Assembly (NCBI RefSeq): GCF_014642735.1
Contig: NZ_BMIV01000015.1
Span: 1-51,688 of the forward strand
DNA: 51,688 nucleotides
Source: Paracoccus acridae
GTDB lineage: Bacteria; Pseudomonadota; Alphaproteobacteria; Rhodobacterales; Rhodobacteraceae
Direction: 5' to 3'
Part shown: positions 34,478 through 44,186 of the stretch, piece after piece
Numbering within the stretch: the stretch's first letter is position 1
Layout of the letters: each line of letters opens with the position of its first letter
Program-made: the position numbers and the translations under genes
The notes under the pieces: model-generated
Told to the model about the DNA's origin: nothing
Seen by the model: the letters and a program-made list of their open reading frames with translations, nothing else
The model's database searches: none

Positions 34478-36056
34478 TGAGGGAAGCGCAGCCATAAACT
34501 ACCCGGTGTGGACCGAGTATAGAAAGAAGAACGGCCTTGATCCGCTGGGAATGCAAAATAGCAGTGTCAGCCTGTACCAGACTTTCCTTCCCGGCATCAG
34601 CAACGTGACGCTTCGGATACGATACTACGGACTATACGCTTGGCTCTGCCGAACCTATGCGCAGAAGATCGGCGACACCAACCCCGAGGCCTGGAAGCGT
34701 TTCATCCGCCGCGCGGAAGCGCTCTATGCGCTGATCGCCTACCGGCACGGCGGCGAGGGCGGCGTCGCCGGCATCGAATGGGCGCAGAAAATATTGGACT
34801 CAAATCAAAACGGATTCATCGACTTCGCGCAGGCAGCAGAGCCCGGCAGCGAGAACTACTACCTGAAGCAGGCCTGGGGCGCGTATGGCGCAGCCTATCG
34901 CAGCCAGCTGTTCGAGATCCGAATATTCGACTCGTCGAACGAACACGAACTTCCATTGCCCAGTAAGGAAATCGGCGAGAGGTTGGCAGCCGTCTTCGAG
35001 AGTAGCGCGGGTGAGTTGGCGAGGGCTTTCTATGACATTGTGCAACGCGGCGACGTAACGAATGACGAGCTCGACGAGCTCCGTCCCCTCGCCCCATCCG
35101 AGATCGCGCTTTCAGGTGAAGAGCGTGATCTCTATCAGGAGCTCCTGCTCGCGCCCTTTGATCCCACCGATGGCCGAGCGTGCGCTCGTCGCGACAGCAT
35201 CCTGCTAATACTAAAGATCACGGCCTTGCTCGGGCGCGATCCCAATCCCGAGGAAGTACGCTGGATACTATTCGCTGGCTGCGACCAGAATGGTCGCGCG
35301 CTTGATCTCGGATCGCCCGAGCTCGAGGCGCAACGCCGGCTATGGTGGATCTATCACGCCAACGATCTCTGCCACGTTGCCTATGAAACGCTGCTTAAGT
35401 TCACCCTCGACACTCTCGCCGAGTACCCGGCCGGCATTGCTTTGTCGCGGCTGATCCCATTGTGCGTCGAGAAGATACTGGAGACGATACCCGGGACGCC
35501 GGCACACTGGACCGCCTTCGTCGACGCCTCGCTTCCTGCCTTGAACGCCTATGCAGCGGATGACGACGGCTCGGAGTTCTCACTCTCCGTTTCTATTATG
35601 AAGCGCGCGGGGCGAAACGACATGATTGTTTGCCCACCGGAGATCGCCTGGAATGCGGTAAGGCTTCTTGGCATCCTGCATAGGCGGGTGCGCGACGAAG
35701 ACCGCGACATCGCCACCGTCCTCGCCCGGTTCGATCCCAAAGCCTTTCACTCCCTGCTGACGGAAACCCGTTTCCTTGAAGCATATGCGGGCGAGCCCTT
35801 CGAAGCGCTTTTGGCAAGAATTCTGGAACAGCGCGTAGTGCAGCGGCACTTGTGGGTCGCCCTGCAAAAGCTCCGGGCTGGAGATTACACGTTCCTGATT
35901 GAGCGGGACGAAGGGAAGCTCAGGCTGCGTGGTAAGGATGGACCAGTCTTCACGAACCCGCGCCTCGGCCCCGCTATCACATTCCTCAAAGACATTCACT
36001 TGGTCGGTAACCAAGGGCTCACTGTATACGGCGCGGCAGCGGCAGGTGTCGCATGA
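34470..36056 (+). CDS. Unknown 528-aa helical protein, second gene of the cassette
   Basis: I do not recognise a family. The protein is mostly alpha-helical. The start (NYPVWTEYRKKNGLDPLGMQ, then a RIRYYGLYAWL segment) is Tyr/Trp-rich, and the C-terminal 60 residues contain a short beta-rich domain (LIERDEGKLRLRGKDG). There are no membrane helices, Walker motifs or obvious catalytic motifs. The start at 34470 lies inside the DUF429 gene (8-base overlap), and its stop overlaps the PLD gene by four bases. An upstream open frame (from 34164) is only the shadow of the DUF429 gene. Co-translation implies that it forms a complex with its neighbours. Confidence 0.7.
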   Translation: MGDEGSAAINYPVWTEYRKKNGLDPLGMQNSSVSLYQTFLPGISNVTLRIRYYGLYAWLCRTYAQKIGDTNPEAWKRFIRRAEALYALIAYRHGGEGGVAGIEWAQKILDSNQNGFIDFAQAAEPGSENYYLKQAWGAYGAAYRSQLFEIRIFDSSNEHELPLPSKEIGERLAAVFESSAGELARAFYDIVQRGDVTNDELDELRPLAPSEIALSGEERDLYQELLLAPFDPTDGRACARRDSILLILKITALLGRDPNPEEVRWILFAGCDQNGRALDLGSPELEAQRRLWWIYHANDLCHVAYETLLKFTLDTLAEYPAGIALSRLIPLCVEKILETIPGTPAHWTAFVDASLPALNAYAADDDGSEFSLSVSIMKRAGRNDMIVCPPEIAWNAVRLLGILHRRVRDEDRDIATVLARFDPKAFHSLLTETRFLEAYAGEPFEALLARILEQRVVQRHLWVALQKLRAGDYTFLIERDEGKLRLRGKDGPVFTNPRLGPAITFLKDIHLVGNQGLTVYGAAAAGVA

Positions 36057-38524
36057 AGCTCTATGAACGCTTTGCTGATAAGGAATTCCATACGAGCGTC
36101 GCGACCAGTTTCGGGATTGATTTTGATGCCTATGAGAACATCGTGCTCCCGCGGCTCCGTGGTGCCGGGTGTCGCAACAATCTCGTTCTCGCCGACGGAC
36201 GCATGCTCACTCATGCGCTTTGCGGAGCATCTGCGCTACCCCACCATGCGGGACGACTTTACACGATCAACGGCATCGGCGCGCCGGGAGTGTTCCATCC
36301 GAAGCTTTTCTTGCAAACTGGCCGCCGCCGTGGGCGCCTGATCGTCAGCTCCGCGAACCTGACGACGCCAGGCTTGGGCGGAAACCTCGAACTCGCCGGT
36401 ATGGTCATGTCCGACGAACCAGGTTCGGGCGAACAGCAACTCGTTGCTGCGGGATGGCACTATCTCTCCCGCTTTCTGAACAACGATCAGCAGGCGACCG
36501 CGGCTCAGGTCGACTGGATGCTCACACGCGCATCCTGGCTCGCCAAAGCCGCCCCGGCGACCGGCCCGGTGGGTCTCGCAGACGGAACGCTCGCCGCCCT
36601 TCTGACCACCGGGGAGACTTCGGGCATCGGCAAGCGCTTCACGGACCTGGTCGGCGAGCCCGTCGAGCGTCTGATCGTCATCAGCCCTTACTGGGACCCA
36701 CACCTGGCAGCGCTTTCCTACCTGACGGAGCGCCTCTCTCCTGGCGATATCTCGGTTCTTATCGATCCTGAGTGCACTGTCTTCCCGAAGTGGGCGCTCG
36801 GCAAAGTTCAGGGGGTGCGCCTTTATGACCGCGGCGACTTCCGCAACGGCCGCTTCATTCACGCAAAGGCGATCATCGCTCAAACGGCGACCGCCGATCA
36901 TGTACTGGTGGGCAGCGCTAATTGCACTCTACCCGCGCTCGGCGATGCAGACTTCGCAGGATCGAACGAAGAGGCATGCCTTTATCGCCGCATCCCGCCC
37001 GGTTCCATGGCCGATGCGCTCGGCCTCGGCGCCATTCTGACGAGTGAGCGGCAACTCGATCCGGCCACTCTACCGGACCTGAACCTTGACGAGGAGCTGC
37101 CGCTGGGCGAGTTGGCAGCTTTGAATTCAGGCAGGTTCGAGTGCCGCGTCGACACGCTCACCTGGCACCCCGCAGACGCATTCGATCCGACAGAGTGCAC
37201 CATCACTCTCCTCGACCAGCATGGAAAACCCATGCCCTGCCGCCTCATGCCGCTCGCCAGCAGCGGCGACACCAAGCGGTTCGAGATCGGCGAAACGCAG
37301 GAGCGCCCAGCGTTCGCACGGGTTCAGCACGAAGATGGGCGGGTTTCCGCACCATCGATCGTCACGCTGATCGATCGCCTACGTGCAGTCGTCCGAGAAA
37401 CGTCCTCCCGCCAGGCCGACAATGCACTACGGCAACTGGACGACGAGACCGAAGCGAGCCTGATGCTTCTCGACGTTCTGAATGTTCTCGAGCGGATCGA
37501 ACGCGGTGAGCCGTCGGACAAAGAACCCATCTCAGCCCCGAAGGTGCGCAAGGAAGAAGAAAGCGGCGTTCCCGCGTACAGGACGCTCAGCTACGAGCAG
37601 TTCATCGCCGGGCGAAGGCCACGCACGGAAAACCAGCTCCCCCACAACAGCCTTGCCGGAAGCGACGCTTCCGTCGTGCGCAGCTTTCTCAACCGGGTGA
37701 TTGGCCTCCGCGCCGATGAGCGGGACGATGAGGAGGATGCTCCGCTGCCGACCGGTGCATTCGACCTCGGCGATGAGACTGCCAATGGCCAGGCTGCGCT
37801 CGATGCCGGTGAAGAGTTCGACACCGAGAAGACGCGGCACGAGGAAGAGGAGCGCGAGCGGGCGGAGCATCGAAGGGCGGCGGCGGCGAAGAAGGCGACG
37901 AAGGAGCAGATCGTCGCCGCCGTAACCGCATTCAGCAAGCGGATCAGAGATCGCAGGGAAAGCGGCGTACTCGACAATCACGACATCATCCGCCTGCGGG
38001 CATTGTTGATGATCGTCTGCACGGCCGCCCTTCCAGTAACCGCTACGAAAGACTCCAAAGCCAAAGGATCGCGGTTGCAGGTTCTGCCTCCGGAGGGCGA
38101 TCCGAACAGCTGGCCGACCGTGATCGGGCGCGTTCTCTTCGAGCTCTTCGGCGGCAAAACCCCTGGTATCCGCCACCTCTACCTGACCGGGGAGCACGAT
38201 CAGGTTCCAGACGACATTTTAGAATGCTGGGCGACCTGTTACTGGTGCCTGCAGGCCTGCCTCACGGCACCGGTCTCACCGCGCGAACGGGAGCGCCTCA
38301 AGCGCTACGTCAAGCCACTCGCCGAGATCGCCTATCTCTTGACGCTGCCGACCAAGGCCGAGCTGTTGGGTACGGACGTGACCGGCCTCATGAGCGCGAT
38401 GAGCGAAGCTTATGGGAAGTGGCTGGGCATCGAAGGGGAGACGGTCGCAAGCGCTCACCGAGCGATGGTGGAAGCGCTGTTCTCCAAGAGTGCACACCGC
38501 GAGGCCGCTGCCGTTAAGGGCTGA
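36053..38524 (+). CDS. Phospholipase-D-like protein with two HKD motifs, third gene
   Basis: An 823-aa protein of the PLD superfamily. Motif 1 is H82-P-K84 with SSANLT about 15 residues later; motif 2 is H270-A-K272 with GSANCT about 15 later. Two motifs in one chain form one active site. PLD enzymes of defence loci (for example DrmC in DISARM) are usually nucleases. After a beta-rich middle come a charged helical linker near 590-630 (EEERERAEHRRAAAAKKATK) and a helical C-terminal domain. It begins at the ATGA overlap with the 528-aa gene. No helicase gene is nearby. The stop overlaps the convergent WYL gene by 11 bases. Confidence 0.8.
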   Translation: MKLYERFADKEFHTSVATSFGIDFDAYENIVLPRLRGAGCRNNLVLADGRMLTHALCGASALPHHAGRLYTINGIGAPGVFHPKLFLQTGRRRGRLIVSSANLTTPGLGGNLELAGMVMSDEPGSGEQQLVAAGWHYLSRFLNNDQQATAAQVDWMLTRASWLAKAAPATGPVGLADGTLAALLTTGETSGIGKRFTDLVGEPVERLIVISPYWDPHLAALSYLTERLSPGDISVLIDPECTVFPKWALGKVQGVRLYDRGDFRNGRFIHAKAIIAQTATADHVLVGSANCTLPALGDADFAGSNEEACLYRRIPPGSMADALGLGAILTSERQLDPATLPDLNLDEELPLGELAALNSGRFECRVDTLTWHPADAFDPTECTITLLDQHGKPMPCRLMPLASSGDTKRFEIGETQERPAFARVQHEDGRVSAPSIVTLIDRLRAVVRETSSRQADNALRQLDDETEASLMLLDVLNVLERIERGEPSDKEPISAPKVRKEEESGVPAYRTLSYEQFIAGRRPRTENQLPHNSLAGSDASVVRSFLNRVIGLRADERDDEEDAPLPTGAFDLGDETANGQAALDAGEEFDTEKTRHEEEERERAEHRRAAAAKKATKEQIVAAVTAFSKRIRDRRESGVLDNHDIIRLRALLMIVCTAALPVTATKDSKAKGSRLQVLPPEGDPNSWPTVIGRVLFELFGGKTPGIRHLYLTGEHDQVPDDILECWATCYWCLQACLTAPVSPRERERLKRYVKPLAEIAYLLTLPTKAELLGTDVTGLMSAMSEAYGKWLGIEGETVASAHRAMVEALFSKSAHREAAAVKG

Positions 38525-39482
38525 TCGAGCCCTTAACTCCAAACAGTGCATAAATAATTCTGTCTCGCTCCTCACCTTCTACTTCCACAAACATCTCGTT
38601 GGGATGGCTGTCATCAAACACACGCCAGCGTAGAGACCTTCGTATATATGGCATGAGTGCGACACGAACTGACCGCATGAGCAGGTAGGGATAGTGAAAG
38701 CCCTCTGCGCCCTCGTACTCTTGGGCTACAGCGTCGCGCAGTGGCGGCTTTAGCAAGTCACTTAATTTGAACAGTAATGTGGCCTTTTGATGCCAATCGG
38801 TGTCGCCGCGGCCATTTACGTAACTCTGCGGATGTTCATCCTCTATTTCGAGGACACGGTAAGGAACGATATCTGACCAGTACTTTCCTTTCGTTCCAGG
38901 CAAATACCGGCCAGCAAGCATCGTGTTCTCTGCCATTCCTTCAACGACATAGCACCTGAAATGAGGGCGTTGGTATCCGTCGACGAGCGCGTGTGGGCTG
39001 ACCGTCATATGAACCGCCTCGGAGGTTCTGGATCTATAGCGAAGGGTCACTGCGACCTGTCGTGCACATGCCGAGAACAAGGTTCTGAACGCCTCATGTG
39101 AAGCATGAAGCTGATCCAAGACCGGCAATCTCTCCAAGGGGACGGCAGATCCCACAGGACCGGTCCAACCATCTCTATAGGTGTCTTTATGACCCTTGGT
39201 CATAAACTCGAGTGCCGCCAGGGTCTGAAGTACATCAGCGGGGGCTGTGCCCGCATAAGCTGGCAGAGAACCGTCTCCTGACAGCGCAGGAAACTGCTTC
39301 ACTCGCCCATGACGCTCAAGCTTCCCAACGGTGAGGGGGTGCGTCTCGTAGGGCGTAATCATGTGAGACTGGGCGTGCTGACGCTCCACACACATCATCG
39401 CCGCCAGCCTGCCTGCTGTGAGCTGACGCTCCCAGTAGGCAAGATACTCCAAAACTTTTGCATCAAGAAGCTTACTCTTCAT
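38514..39482 (-). CDS. WYL-domain transcriptional regulator (BrxR/CapW-like)
   Basis: A 322-aa regulator. A winged-helix N-terminus (VLEYLAYWERQLTAGRLAAM) is followed by a WYL-type sensor domain near 150-200 (VTLRYRSR, then VSPHALVDGYQRPHFRCYVV) and a C-terminal WCX-like domain. This layout is that of BrxR/CapW repressors found in defence islands. It is divergent from cas6. A WYL protein, Sll7009, is reported to repress the type I-D system of Synechocystis 6803, which supports a role in cas control here. The start has no ribosome site, but a TAAAAT -10 box ends only six bases before it, so the mRNA is probably leaderless. Confidence 0.8.
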   Translation of the reverse strand: MKSKLLDAKVLEYLAYWERQLTAGRLAAMMCVERQHAQSHMITPYETHPLTVGKLERHGRVKQFPALSGDGSLPAYAGTAPADVLQTLAALEFMTKGHKDTYRDGWTGPVGSAVPLERLPVLDQLHASHEAFRTLFSACARQVAVTLRYRSRTSEAVHMTVSPHALVDGYQRPHFRCYVVEGMAENTMLAGRYLPGTKGKYWSDIVPYRVLEIEDEHPQSYVNGRGDTDWHQKATLLFKLSDLLKPPLRDAVAQEYEGAEGFHYPYLLMRSVRVALMPYIRRSLRWRVFDDSHPNEMFVEVEGEERDRIIYALFGVKGSISP

Positions 39483-39498
39483 GTCAGATTTTATGACA
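39482..39498. promoter_or_regulatory. Inverted repeat over the WYL gene start
   Basis: TGTCA-N7-TGACA covers the base before and the -10 region of the WYL gene on the minus strand. A related pair TGTC-N5-TGTCA lies at 39521-39534 on the cas6 side. The site is placed for autorepression, and possibly for repression of the divergent cas operon. Confidence 0.5.
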
Positions 39499-39562
39499 CG
39501 TAGAGTTGTTGATGATTAGCTGTCCTTTCTGTCACTTTCTATCAAGCAGAAGGAGGTTGGCC

Positions 39563-40267
39563 ATGCGCATCTTCATTGATCTTCATAAAAAGCCACAGCG
39601 AGTTCGGTACTGTGACAGCATGAATGCTGCGATTGTGGCCGCGCTGGACAAGGCCGGGATCGCTTCCAAAGATATGGTGGGTCCTGAGGCGCAGCCTTGG
39701 ACCTTCGGGATGAGCGGGGTAGCGCAGGCAGACGGCTTCTCAAACATCACTGGCCTGACGATCTCCACGCCGTCCGAGATGATCGCCCGCGGTCTGATGC
39801 AGATCCGGCCCGAGTGGATCCGAGTTCACTCCTCCAATGGTGACGTCATCGATTGTTCCGGTGCCCGTCGGCACCTCGGGCGCTTGCCCGCTGAGGGGGT
39901 GTCCGAACTGGCTGTCTTTTTTGCGAGTCCAATCCTGATCAAGCCGCTCGGCAAGGACCCGGAAACTGAATGGATCGAGGAGTTCGGAAGTGTCGACTTT
40001 GATGCCGCTTTCCGTCGCGGCCTCGAGCGTCGTGCTGGCAGGGAGATGGACATCAGATTCTCGGCTGATCCTCTGACACTGGCAGTTGGGGTGACGCGGC
40101 GCCTTGTTCATCTGCGCAAAGCAGCCAATGGCCGCAAGGTGATCGTGCCGGCCTTTAGTCTTCCTCTTACGATGCGAGGGCATCCGGAGGATGTCCGCTT
40201 TGCCTACATGGCAGGTCTCGGTGCCAAGACCCGCGCCGGCTTTGGCTGCCCGATCCTACCCCAGTAA
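39563..40267 (+). CDS. cas6: Cas6 crRNA endoribonuclease
   Basis: A 234-aa Cas6. The C-terminal glycine-rich loop GLGAKTRAGFGCPIL is the family hallmark, and the RAMP-type ferredoxin-like N-terminus starts MRIFIDLH. It would cut the precursor transcript at the base of each repeat hairpin. A very strong AAGGAGG lies eight bases before the ATG at 39563, so the frame open from 39506 was not used. It is first in the operon, an unusual place for type I-D. Confidence 0.88.
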   Translation: MRIFIDLHKKPQRVRYCDSMNAAIVAALDKAGIASKDMVGPEAQPWTFGMSGVAQADGFSNITGLTISTPSEMIARGLMQIRPEWIRVHSSNGDVIDCSGARRHLGRLPAEGVSELAVFFASPILIKPLGKDPETEWIEEFGSVDFDAAFRRGLERRAGREMDIRFSADPLTLAVGVTRRLVHLRKAANGRKVIVPAFSLPLTMRGHPEDVRFAYMAGLGAKTRAGFGCPILPQ

Positions 40268-40278
40268 GTGAGGCCAAG

Positions 40279-43176
40279 ATGATCCCTGTCTCGACCCGCC
40301 TCTTTCAGAACTTCCTTAGCTCCGTCATTGCGGAACATGTTTTCTCGGAAGCGGAACGAGAAGCCTATAACGGCCCCCTCGCCGTAACTCAGCAGAAGGA
40401 CATCGCGGCCGGCAAGCGGATGGAATCCCGCACACCCCGTCTTATGATGATGTCCGGGAAGGGCGGCTACGTGGATCGAGAGGCCTTCTCTGCCCGACTG
40501 AAATTCCGAAACGTGACCCTTCTCGATCATCTCACCAGTGTGACCCGCGGTGCAGCCGTGTTCGCCGAGATCGATCTGAGGGAAGCGGGCATCCATGAGG
40601 ACGTCCTTCCTGTCCGCCTCGCCCGGATTATGGCCACGGCGTTCCTCCATGATGCGGACAAGATGCTCGGCCTGTCCCGCAGCGACGCACTGACAGCAGC
40701 TCACATCATGGAGCTGATGGACCGCTACGGCATTTCGTCGTTTCTCGCCCTGCATGGTGCTCAGATACCGGCCGAGACGCTCCTGGCACGGATTAATGCC
40801 GTCGAGATCAGCCGCAGCAATATGAGTGCGCCCGGGATGAAGCTTCTTCGGATTGATGAGGCCAAGGATAGCCTCTACGTCCGGCTGGCTGACCGTCTCG
40901 ATGGGATCTTCCTCGATACCACCCGCCCCATTGGCGATATTGTCAAAGAAATGGAGCGCTTCGAGGATCTTCAAACGAAGGCCGTGACGCAGGGTTGGAC
41001 GGCCTTCAGCCTGAAGTCGCCGCACACGCCCTTCCTTCTCGACGAGCTTCAGCGAGCCTTCTCGGTGGCTGTTTACGATCGGAAGGGATGCCCTCCCCTC
41101 ATCGAGGTGCACCATGACGGGGAGCTGCTTCTGGTGTGCCAGAAGGATGTCGCTGAGGAGGCGATGGAGGTGGCCCTGAGTTCAGCCTCGAAGCGCCTGC
41201 GGCTCGATCTTCGGATCGAGGTGAGCGCGCGAGGTGGTCGAGATATCATGGATGGCGGCGCTGAGATTGGAGACCTAGAAGAGGCCTTTGGGGATGACAG
41301 CCGCGAGGCGTCAAAGGCTCTCTATGTTCACGTTCATCTGTTGAACGACAATGCTTGGCGGCAGGTCATGACGGCGTTCTTTGGAGAACTCGGATTTGCG
41401 CCAACCTTCTCGGGGATCGAAAAGTTCACTGGCAAGCATTTCCAGCCTTGGTTCATATCCGATGAGGACGACCCTCGCTTGGCGATCCTGAGGGATGCCG
41501 CAAGCATCGTGATGGCCCTCGGATGCTCCGAGCCCACCGTAAAGGCGTTGGCTACTCAGGTACCGGACGCTGCCGTGCGAGAGCAGGAACTTCTCCAACT
41601 CGCCCTCGAACTCGGCCTCGAAGCTCCAGAATGGGTTAGAGAAACCAAGCATCAGGGTAGCCGCCAGTCGCTCCTCGCGGCCTGGATCGCTGCCCTTGGA
41701 GCACGCGACCCCGATCTGCGCCACCGTGTCTTCGGCTCCGATGGGCTACTGTCTCTATGGCTCTGCGGTGACGGCTCAGATCGTGCCGGTCTGTTCGAAA
41801 AGATCGGCGACCCAAGCAGCCGCTTCATTAGAGCGGCCCGGAAATGGCTCGACGTTACCCTTCGGCGCCGTTTCCTTGATGCGGAGGTCAATGCTCCCTT
41901 CGGTTATTGCCACTTTACCAATGCCCCGGTGACAGCCGAGGCTGCCATCAACTCGAAGTCTGGAATTGATGGTCTCAAAGTGAGTGCCTTCTCTGGGCGC
42001 GAAGGGCGGCCCGAGTCCCACGAGAGCGCTAAGTCGCAGACCCTCGTGGCGGACTTCGCCGTCGCCGAACATCGTCTGCGGACGATGCAGGCGGACAGGA
42101 CGGGAAATTTTGCTGGGGATATTCCGGCCCACGTCTCCTCACCCACAGCCATGGGTCTCTTTGCGACCCTGGGCCTGAGCAGTGACCTCCGCGATACCTT
42201 TCTGGATCTCAATCACTACGACCTGATGCGCCTCGACCTGAAATCCGGGCGGAAGGTTTATGTGGACCGGGATCAGTATGGCGCGCGCAAGGTCTTTGCC
42301 CGGCATGTCAGCCTTCCGGCGCGGACGGCAGACCTGATCACGCTGATCCGCATGATGATGGAGTCCGCTCTCCGCCTTGGCCGCCCCGTCCATGTCTTCC
42401 AGGGAATGCCCTCGACGCAGGCTGGCTTTGTTTACTTCGACATCCTTCCGATGGCCCTGCGCAAAGCGTTTGGGGGCAACAGCCTTCGGATTGAACAGCT
42501 TCCGGAGGCAATCTTTTTCCTCGGGATTGCCGAGCAGCTTTGCGCAAGGGATATGCAGAACGTCGGCCTCGAGGTCGCGCTTCGGATCCTCGATCCGGAA
42601 ACCCGTTTCGGCGCCACCTGTGAAGCGATCCTCATTCTAGACCGCCTCCCTGACGATCGTGCGAAGGCCTTGGTTGGTCTGCGCATGGCTCTCATGACCA
42701 TCGCCAAAAAGGAATATGCAATGCAGGCTGAAAAGGGCAGTGCGCTCATCGAATTTGCCCGTGCTATGGCGCGGGTTCAGGCCGCACCAAAGCGGGACGC
42801 CAGCAACAACGAACTTAACCTTGGGCTCAGGATCGCCCTCGATACTGTCGAGGGTTGCATCCGGATCGGGGAAACATCCGAGGCAGCGATGGTTGCTGCC
42901 ATCGCCGGTCAGCTCGAGGCCGAGTTTGAACGCTCAGCGCGCCTCGATCATCGAGGTTCTTTTAGAGACGGACCCTTTCCACGAAAGGCGGCGCATGACG
43001 CGGCAACCGTTTTCGTGACCCAGGCATGGCCCCAAACGTTTCGGAGCCGCCCGCCAGTCTCAAAGGACCGTCGCATCGCCTTCGCCATCTACCAGGTCTC
43101 CTTCACAGAGGAGTCTTACCGGCCCCGTTCTGGCGCCGAAACACCGCCCTTGGAAACAACTGAACCCGGTAAGTGA
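40279..43176 (+). CDS. cas10d: Cas10d (Csc3), type I-D large subunit with HD nuclease
   Basis: A 965-aa protein with H124-D125 in the AFLHDADKML segment, the HD-nuclease motif that type I-D carries on Cas10d rather than on Cas3. No GGDD cyclase motif is seen, as expected for I-D. Size fits the family. A region around 370-400 (LGFAPTFSGIEKF) and a helical C-terminus follow. It is the large subunit of the I-D Cascade and cleaves target DNA together with Cas3'. It begins 11 bases after cas6. Confidence 0.85.
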   Translation: MIPVSTRLFQNFLSSVIAEHVFSEAEREAYNGPLAVTQQKDIAAGKRMESRTPRLMMMSGKGGYVDREAFSARLKFRNVTLLDHLTSVTRGAAVFAEIDLREAGIHEDVLPVRLARIMATAFLHDADKMLGLSRSDALTAAHIMELMDRYGISSFLALHGAQIPAETLLARINAVEISRSNMSAPGMKLLRIDEAKDSLYVRLADRLDGIFLDTTRPIGDIVKEMERFEDLQTKAVTQGWTAFSLKSPHTPFLLDELQRAFSVAVYDRKGCPPLIEVHHDGELLLVCQKDVAEEAMEVALSSASKRLRLDLRIEVSARGGRDIMDGGAEIGDLEEAFGDDSREASKALYVHVHLLNDNAWRQVMTAFFGELGFAPTFSGIEKFTGKHFQPWFISDEDDPRLAILRDAASIVMALGCSEPTVKALATQVPDAAVREQELLQLALELGLEAPEWVRETKHQGSRQSLLAAWIAALGARDPDLRHRVFGSDGLLSLWLCGDGSDRAGLFEKIGDPSSRFIRAARKWLDVTLRRRFLDAEVNAPFGYCHFTNAPVTAEAAINSKSGIDGLKVSAFSGREGRPESHESAKSQTLVADFAVAEHRLRTMQADRTGNFAGDIPAHVSSPTAMGLFATLGLSSDLRDTFLDLNHYDLMRLDLKSGRKVYVDRDQYGARKVFARHVSLPARTADLITLIRMMMESALRLGRPVHVFQGMPSTQAGFVYFDILPMALRKAFGGNSLRIEQLPEAIFFLGIAEQLCARDMQNVGLEVALRILDPETRFGATCEAILILDRLPDDRAKALVGLRMALMTIAKKEYAMQAEKGSALIEFARAMARVQAAPKRDASNNELNLGLRIALDTVEGCIRIGETSEAAMVAAIAGQLEAEFERSARLDHRGSFRDGPFPRKAAHDAATVFVTQAWPQTFRSRPPVSKDRRIAFAIYQVSFTEESYRPRSGAETPPLETTEPGK

Positions 43177-43184
43177 GGATCACC

Positions 43185-44186
43185 ATGCCGATCAATGACA
43201 TCAAGCCCTTCCTGGGCAATCTGGACGAACTCCTGTTTGAGGCTCAAGGCAAGGACAAGACCTACGCACAGCCTGCCTTGAAGAACTTAGGCTCCGTGAC
43301 CCTTTTCGTCCTGCGTGAGGTCATCTCTCCAGCCTCCTTCCGTAATGCCGACGCCGAGATCACTGACATCGAGGTTGGTGGCGAGCGTCACGTGCGCGCA
43401 GTTGCGAACAAGTTTAAATTCGGAGAGCGCGCCCGAGGGCTCCAGGTCCTGCGGTTCTTCAACGCAGGCGGTACCTTGGCCCAGAACAAGACTGTACTCC
43501 GCAAGGGCGAGAAGGCTGGCGATCGCTTCGACCTGAACACCTTCGTATTCGGTGACAGCGCAACGCAGGATAACAAGTTTCTGCCTGTAAAGGCTGCGGC
43601 CCAGTATTCGGATGCAGTATCCCTGCAAGACTACGGCAGTTCGGTCGACCGAACCTTCCACAACCGCGCATCGGAGGATGGCACCCTCTTCAACGCGGAA
43701 ACAAAGCAGCCGTCGGTGAACATCTTCGAACGGCACTTCGTGAAACCTGGCACTCTGCTTCTCCAGGCAATTTCGATGAACGGGCGTACGGCCCCGGCTG
43801 AGGCTCTCGACCATCTTCTGCTGTCGATCAGCCTCGCAGGCTCTTACGGAGGCCAGACCTCAATCTACGGCGTCAATGTAAAGAACCATGTGGTCGCAAT
43901 TTGTGGAGGCCGCTTCGAGCGTGAACTCGCCAGTCCTTACGCCATGATCACCGCCCTTCGTACAGCCGGTGCCGACATCTCGACCGCCGATGCTGCAGCA
44001 ACGGCGATCCGTGGACTGGTCGAGGACGCTTGGCCAGTTGTGGTCCCTGGAAGCGAAATCGCGGATCGCCAAAAGGGAATGATCTCTATGCTCGAGGGCG
44101 ATGATGCCGAGATGCGCGCCAGCTATCTCGCGTCGGCCGGCAAAGTCTCGTCCTATTTCAACGCCTGGTTTGAAGGAATCAGTTGA
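43185..44186 (+). CDS. csc2: Csc2 (Cas7 of type I-D)
   Basis: A 333-aa Cas7-type backbone subunit. The text (SVTLFVLREVISPASFRNAD, ISLAGSYGGQTSIYGVNVKN and the later RxxE-rich helices) agrees with Csc2, whose usual length is 330-350. Several copies coat the crRNA. GAGG lies before the ATG at 43185, eight bases after the Cas10d stop. Confidence 0.85.
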   Translation: MPINDIKPFLGNLDELLFEAQGKDKTYAQPALKNLGSVTLFVLREVISPASFRNADAEITDIEVGGERHVRAVANKFKFGERARGLQVLRFFNAGGTLAQNKTVLRKGEKAGDRFDLNTFVFGDSATQDNKFLPVKAAAQYSDAVSLQDYGSSVDRTFHNRASEDGTLFNAETKQPSVNIFERHFVKPGTLLLQAISMNGRTAPAEALDHLLLSISLAGSYGGQTSIYGVNVKNHVVAICGGRFERELASPYAMITALRTAGADISTADAAATAIRGLVEDAWPVVVPGSEIADRQKGMISMLEGDDAEMRASYLASAGKVSSYFNAWFEGIS

